A DNA stretch of 64,000 nt from an uncultured Dysgonomonas sp. (GTDB lineage Bacteria > Bacteroidota > Bacteroidia > Bacteroidales > Dysgonomonadaceae), in the NCBI RefSeq assembly GCF_934668725.1, contig NZ_CAKUOF010000001.1:186001-250000 (forward strand), in the 5' to 3' direction. The notes beneath the pieces were generated by a model that was given only the letters and a program-made list of their open reading frames with translations, was not told the origin of the DNA and made no database searches. Both the position numbers and the translations under genes were made by a program. Shown in pieces: positions 63,343 through 64,000 of this stretch (position 1 is the stretch's first letter; each line of letters starts with the position of its first letter).

Positions 63343-63660
63343 ATGAATTCACTAGTAGTATTCTTACAAGCGGCAGAGGGACCGGCCGGAGGAGCATGGG
63401 GCACAATCGCTATGTTTGGTCTTATTATTGTAGTATTTTACTTCTTTATGATACGTCCACAGCAAAAGAAACAAAAAGCCGTGCAAGAAGCTCGTCAAGC
63501 AATGAAGGTTGGAGATAAAGTTATAACAGCAGGAGGGATACATGGCAGAATAAAAGAAATAGGAGAAACTTATTTTATTATTGAAATTGCAGAAAGCGTA
63601 AGAATCAAAATAGATAAAGCCTCGGTATTTGCTATTTCCGAAGAAGCTCCTAAAGCTTAA
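63343..63660 (+). CDS. yajC: Preprotein translocase subunit YajC
   Basis: 105 aa. One membrane helix (WGTIAMFGLIIVVFYFFMIRPQQKKQK) with the family signature MIRPQQKKQK, then the small soluble domain GDKVITAGGIHGRIKEIGETYFIIEIAESVRIKIDKASV. It associates with SecDF to aid export. It follows nusB and precedes a YbbR gene, the usual Bacteroidetes order; it has a Met-Asn start with no signal peptide. Confidence 0.93.
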   Translation: MNSLVVFLQAAEGPAGGAWGTIAMFGLIIVVFYFFMIRPQQKKQKAVQEARQAMKVGDKVITAGGIHGRIKEIGETYFIIEIAESVRIKIDKASVFAISEEAPKA

Positions 63661-63705
63661 TTTGGTTATACTAATAAACATTGACGAAATAAAGATGCGT
63701 AAGCA

Positions 63706-64000
63706 ATGAGCAATGCTGCAAATAAAATATGGCAAGAAGTCAGATTTTTTTTAAGAAAAATATCTTGGAAAAAAATCCTGACTTTTTCTTTTTTCGTCCT
63801 TATAGCTGCATTCCTGTGGTTTATGCAGATTTACAACCAATACTTCGAAACATCTATCAATATACCTATCAAATATGTATCAGTACCCGATAGTATTATT
63901 TTCCAGGACTCGCTACCATCTCAAATTAATTTGAGAATTAAAGATAATGGGTTCAGTATGTTTAAATACTATTTCAAGAAGAGAGATACTTTACGATTAG
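63706..64000 (+). CDS. YbbR-domain protein, 5' part
   Basis: 98 codons are visible before the window edge. A basic N-terminus and one membrane helix (KILTFSFFVLIAAFLWFMQIY) are followed by the start of a YbbR-like repeat, FETSINIPIKYVSVPDSIIF and LPSQINLRIKD. Single-anchored YbbR proteins are in the CdaA/CdaR group in Firmicutes; in Bacteroidetes the role is unclear. Context after nusB-yajC supports the call. Confidence 0.82.
   Translation, partial: MSNAANKIWQEVRFFLRKISWKKILTFSFFVLIAAFLWFMQIYNQYFETSINIPIKYVSVPDSIIFQDSLPSQINLRIKDNGFSMFKYYFKKRDTLRL

Noticed and set aside
1..64000. CRISPR arrays, insertion sequences, tRNA/rRNA genes, prophage
   Set aside because: No regularly spaced direct repeats, transposase or integrase proteins, or tRNA-like cloverleaf sequences were found by reading.

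Overview
This window comes from the chromosome of an AT-rich member of the Bacteroidota, most likely order Bacteroidales and similar to Dysgonomonas. That placement is inferred from gene content. The signs are DUF4290 next to rimM, a long-form NusB followed by YajC and a YbbR protein, a Bacteroidetes-type SecA with a CxC zinc tail, a two-subunit KorAB, an omr1-pnuT-TPK thiamine operon behind a TPP riboswitch, a DUF4105/Lnb-type membrane protein, two TonB-dependent receptors, and many promoters matching the Bacteroidetes consensus (TTTG, 19-20 bp, TAnnTTTG) with little Shine-Dalgarno signal. Coding is dense. I saw no tRNA, rRNA, insertion sequence, prophage or CRISPR array.

Layout. 1-3.3 kb: arginine biosynthesis (3' part of argC, then argD) with a short MutS-like ATPase between. 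3.4-9.4 kb: uracil/xanthine permease, a cupin, a small helical protein and the large PurL. 9.4-15.4 kb: a TonB-like protein, KorAB (2-oxoacid:ferredoxin oxidoreductase) and a C-terminal processing protease. 15.6-17.5 kb: DUF4290, RimM, a thioesterase and, between them on the minus strand, a complete-looking unannotated small RNA gene. 17.6-26.5 kb: the most accessory-like part, with a TonB receptor, a TetR-nitroreductase operon with a striking nested palindromic operator, a lipoprotein overlapping a Dna2-like nuclease-helicase, a 570-bp very AT-rich spacer rich in palindromes, and an XRE regulator.

26.5-40.4 kb: PyrK-PyrD, a SagB-like nitroreductase, an envelope group (Lnb-like protein, an alkaline-phosphatase-fold protein that has lost most metal ligands, SecA), GyrA, a TPR protein and superoxide dismutase. 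40.5-46.4 kb: thiamine uptake and activation (TPP riboswitch, outer-membrane receptor, PnuT, thiamine pyrophosphokinase), a DedA protein and a type II NADH dehydrogenase.

46.5-56.1 kb: a surface-polysaccharide locus. Eight tightly packed minus-strand genes (seven glycosyltransferases or candidates and one Wzy-like polymerase) diverge from the initiating polyprenyl-phosphate sugar transferase. No flippase or chain-length/export gene is in view. 56.1-64 kb: a compact plus-strand run (nitroreductase, small membrane protein, DUF2520, KdsC-like phosphatase, GH25 lysozyme), a minus-strand DUF2752/CD225 pair, PurM, an epimerase-like protein, then NusB, YajC and the start of a YbbR protein that runs off the window.
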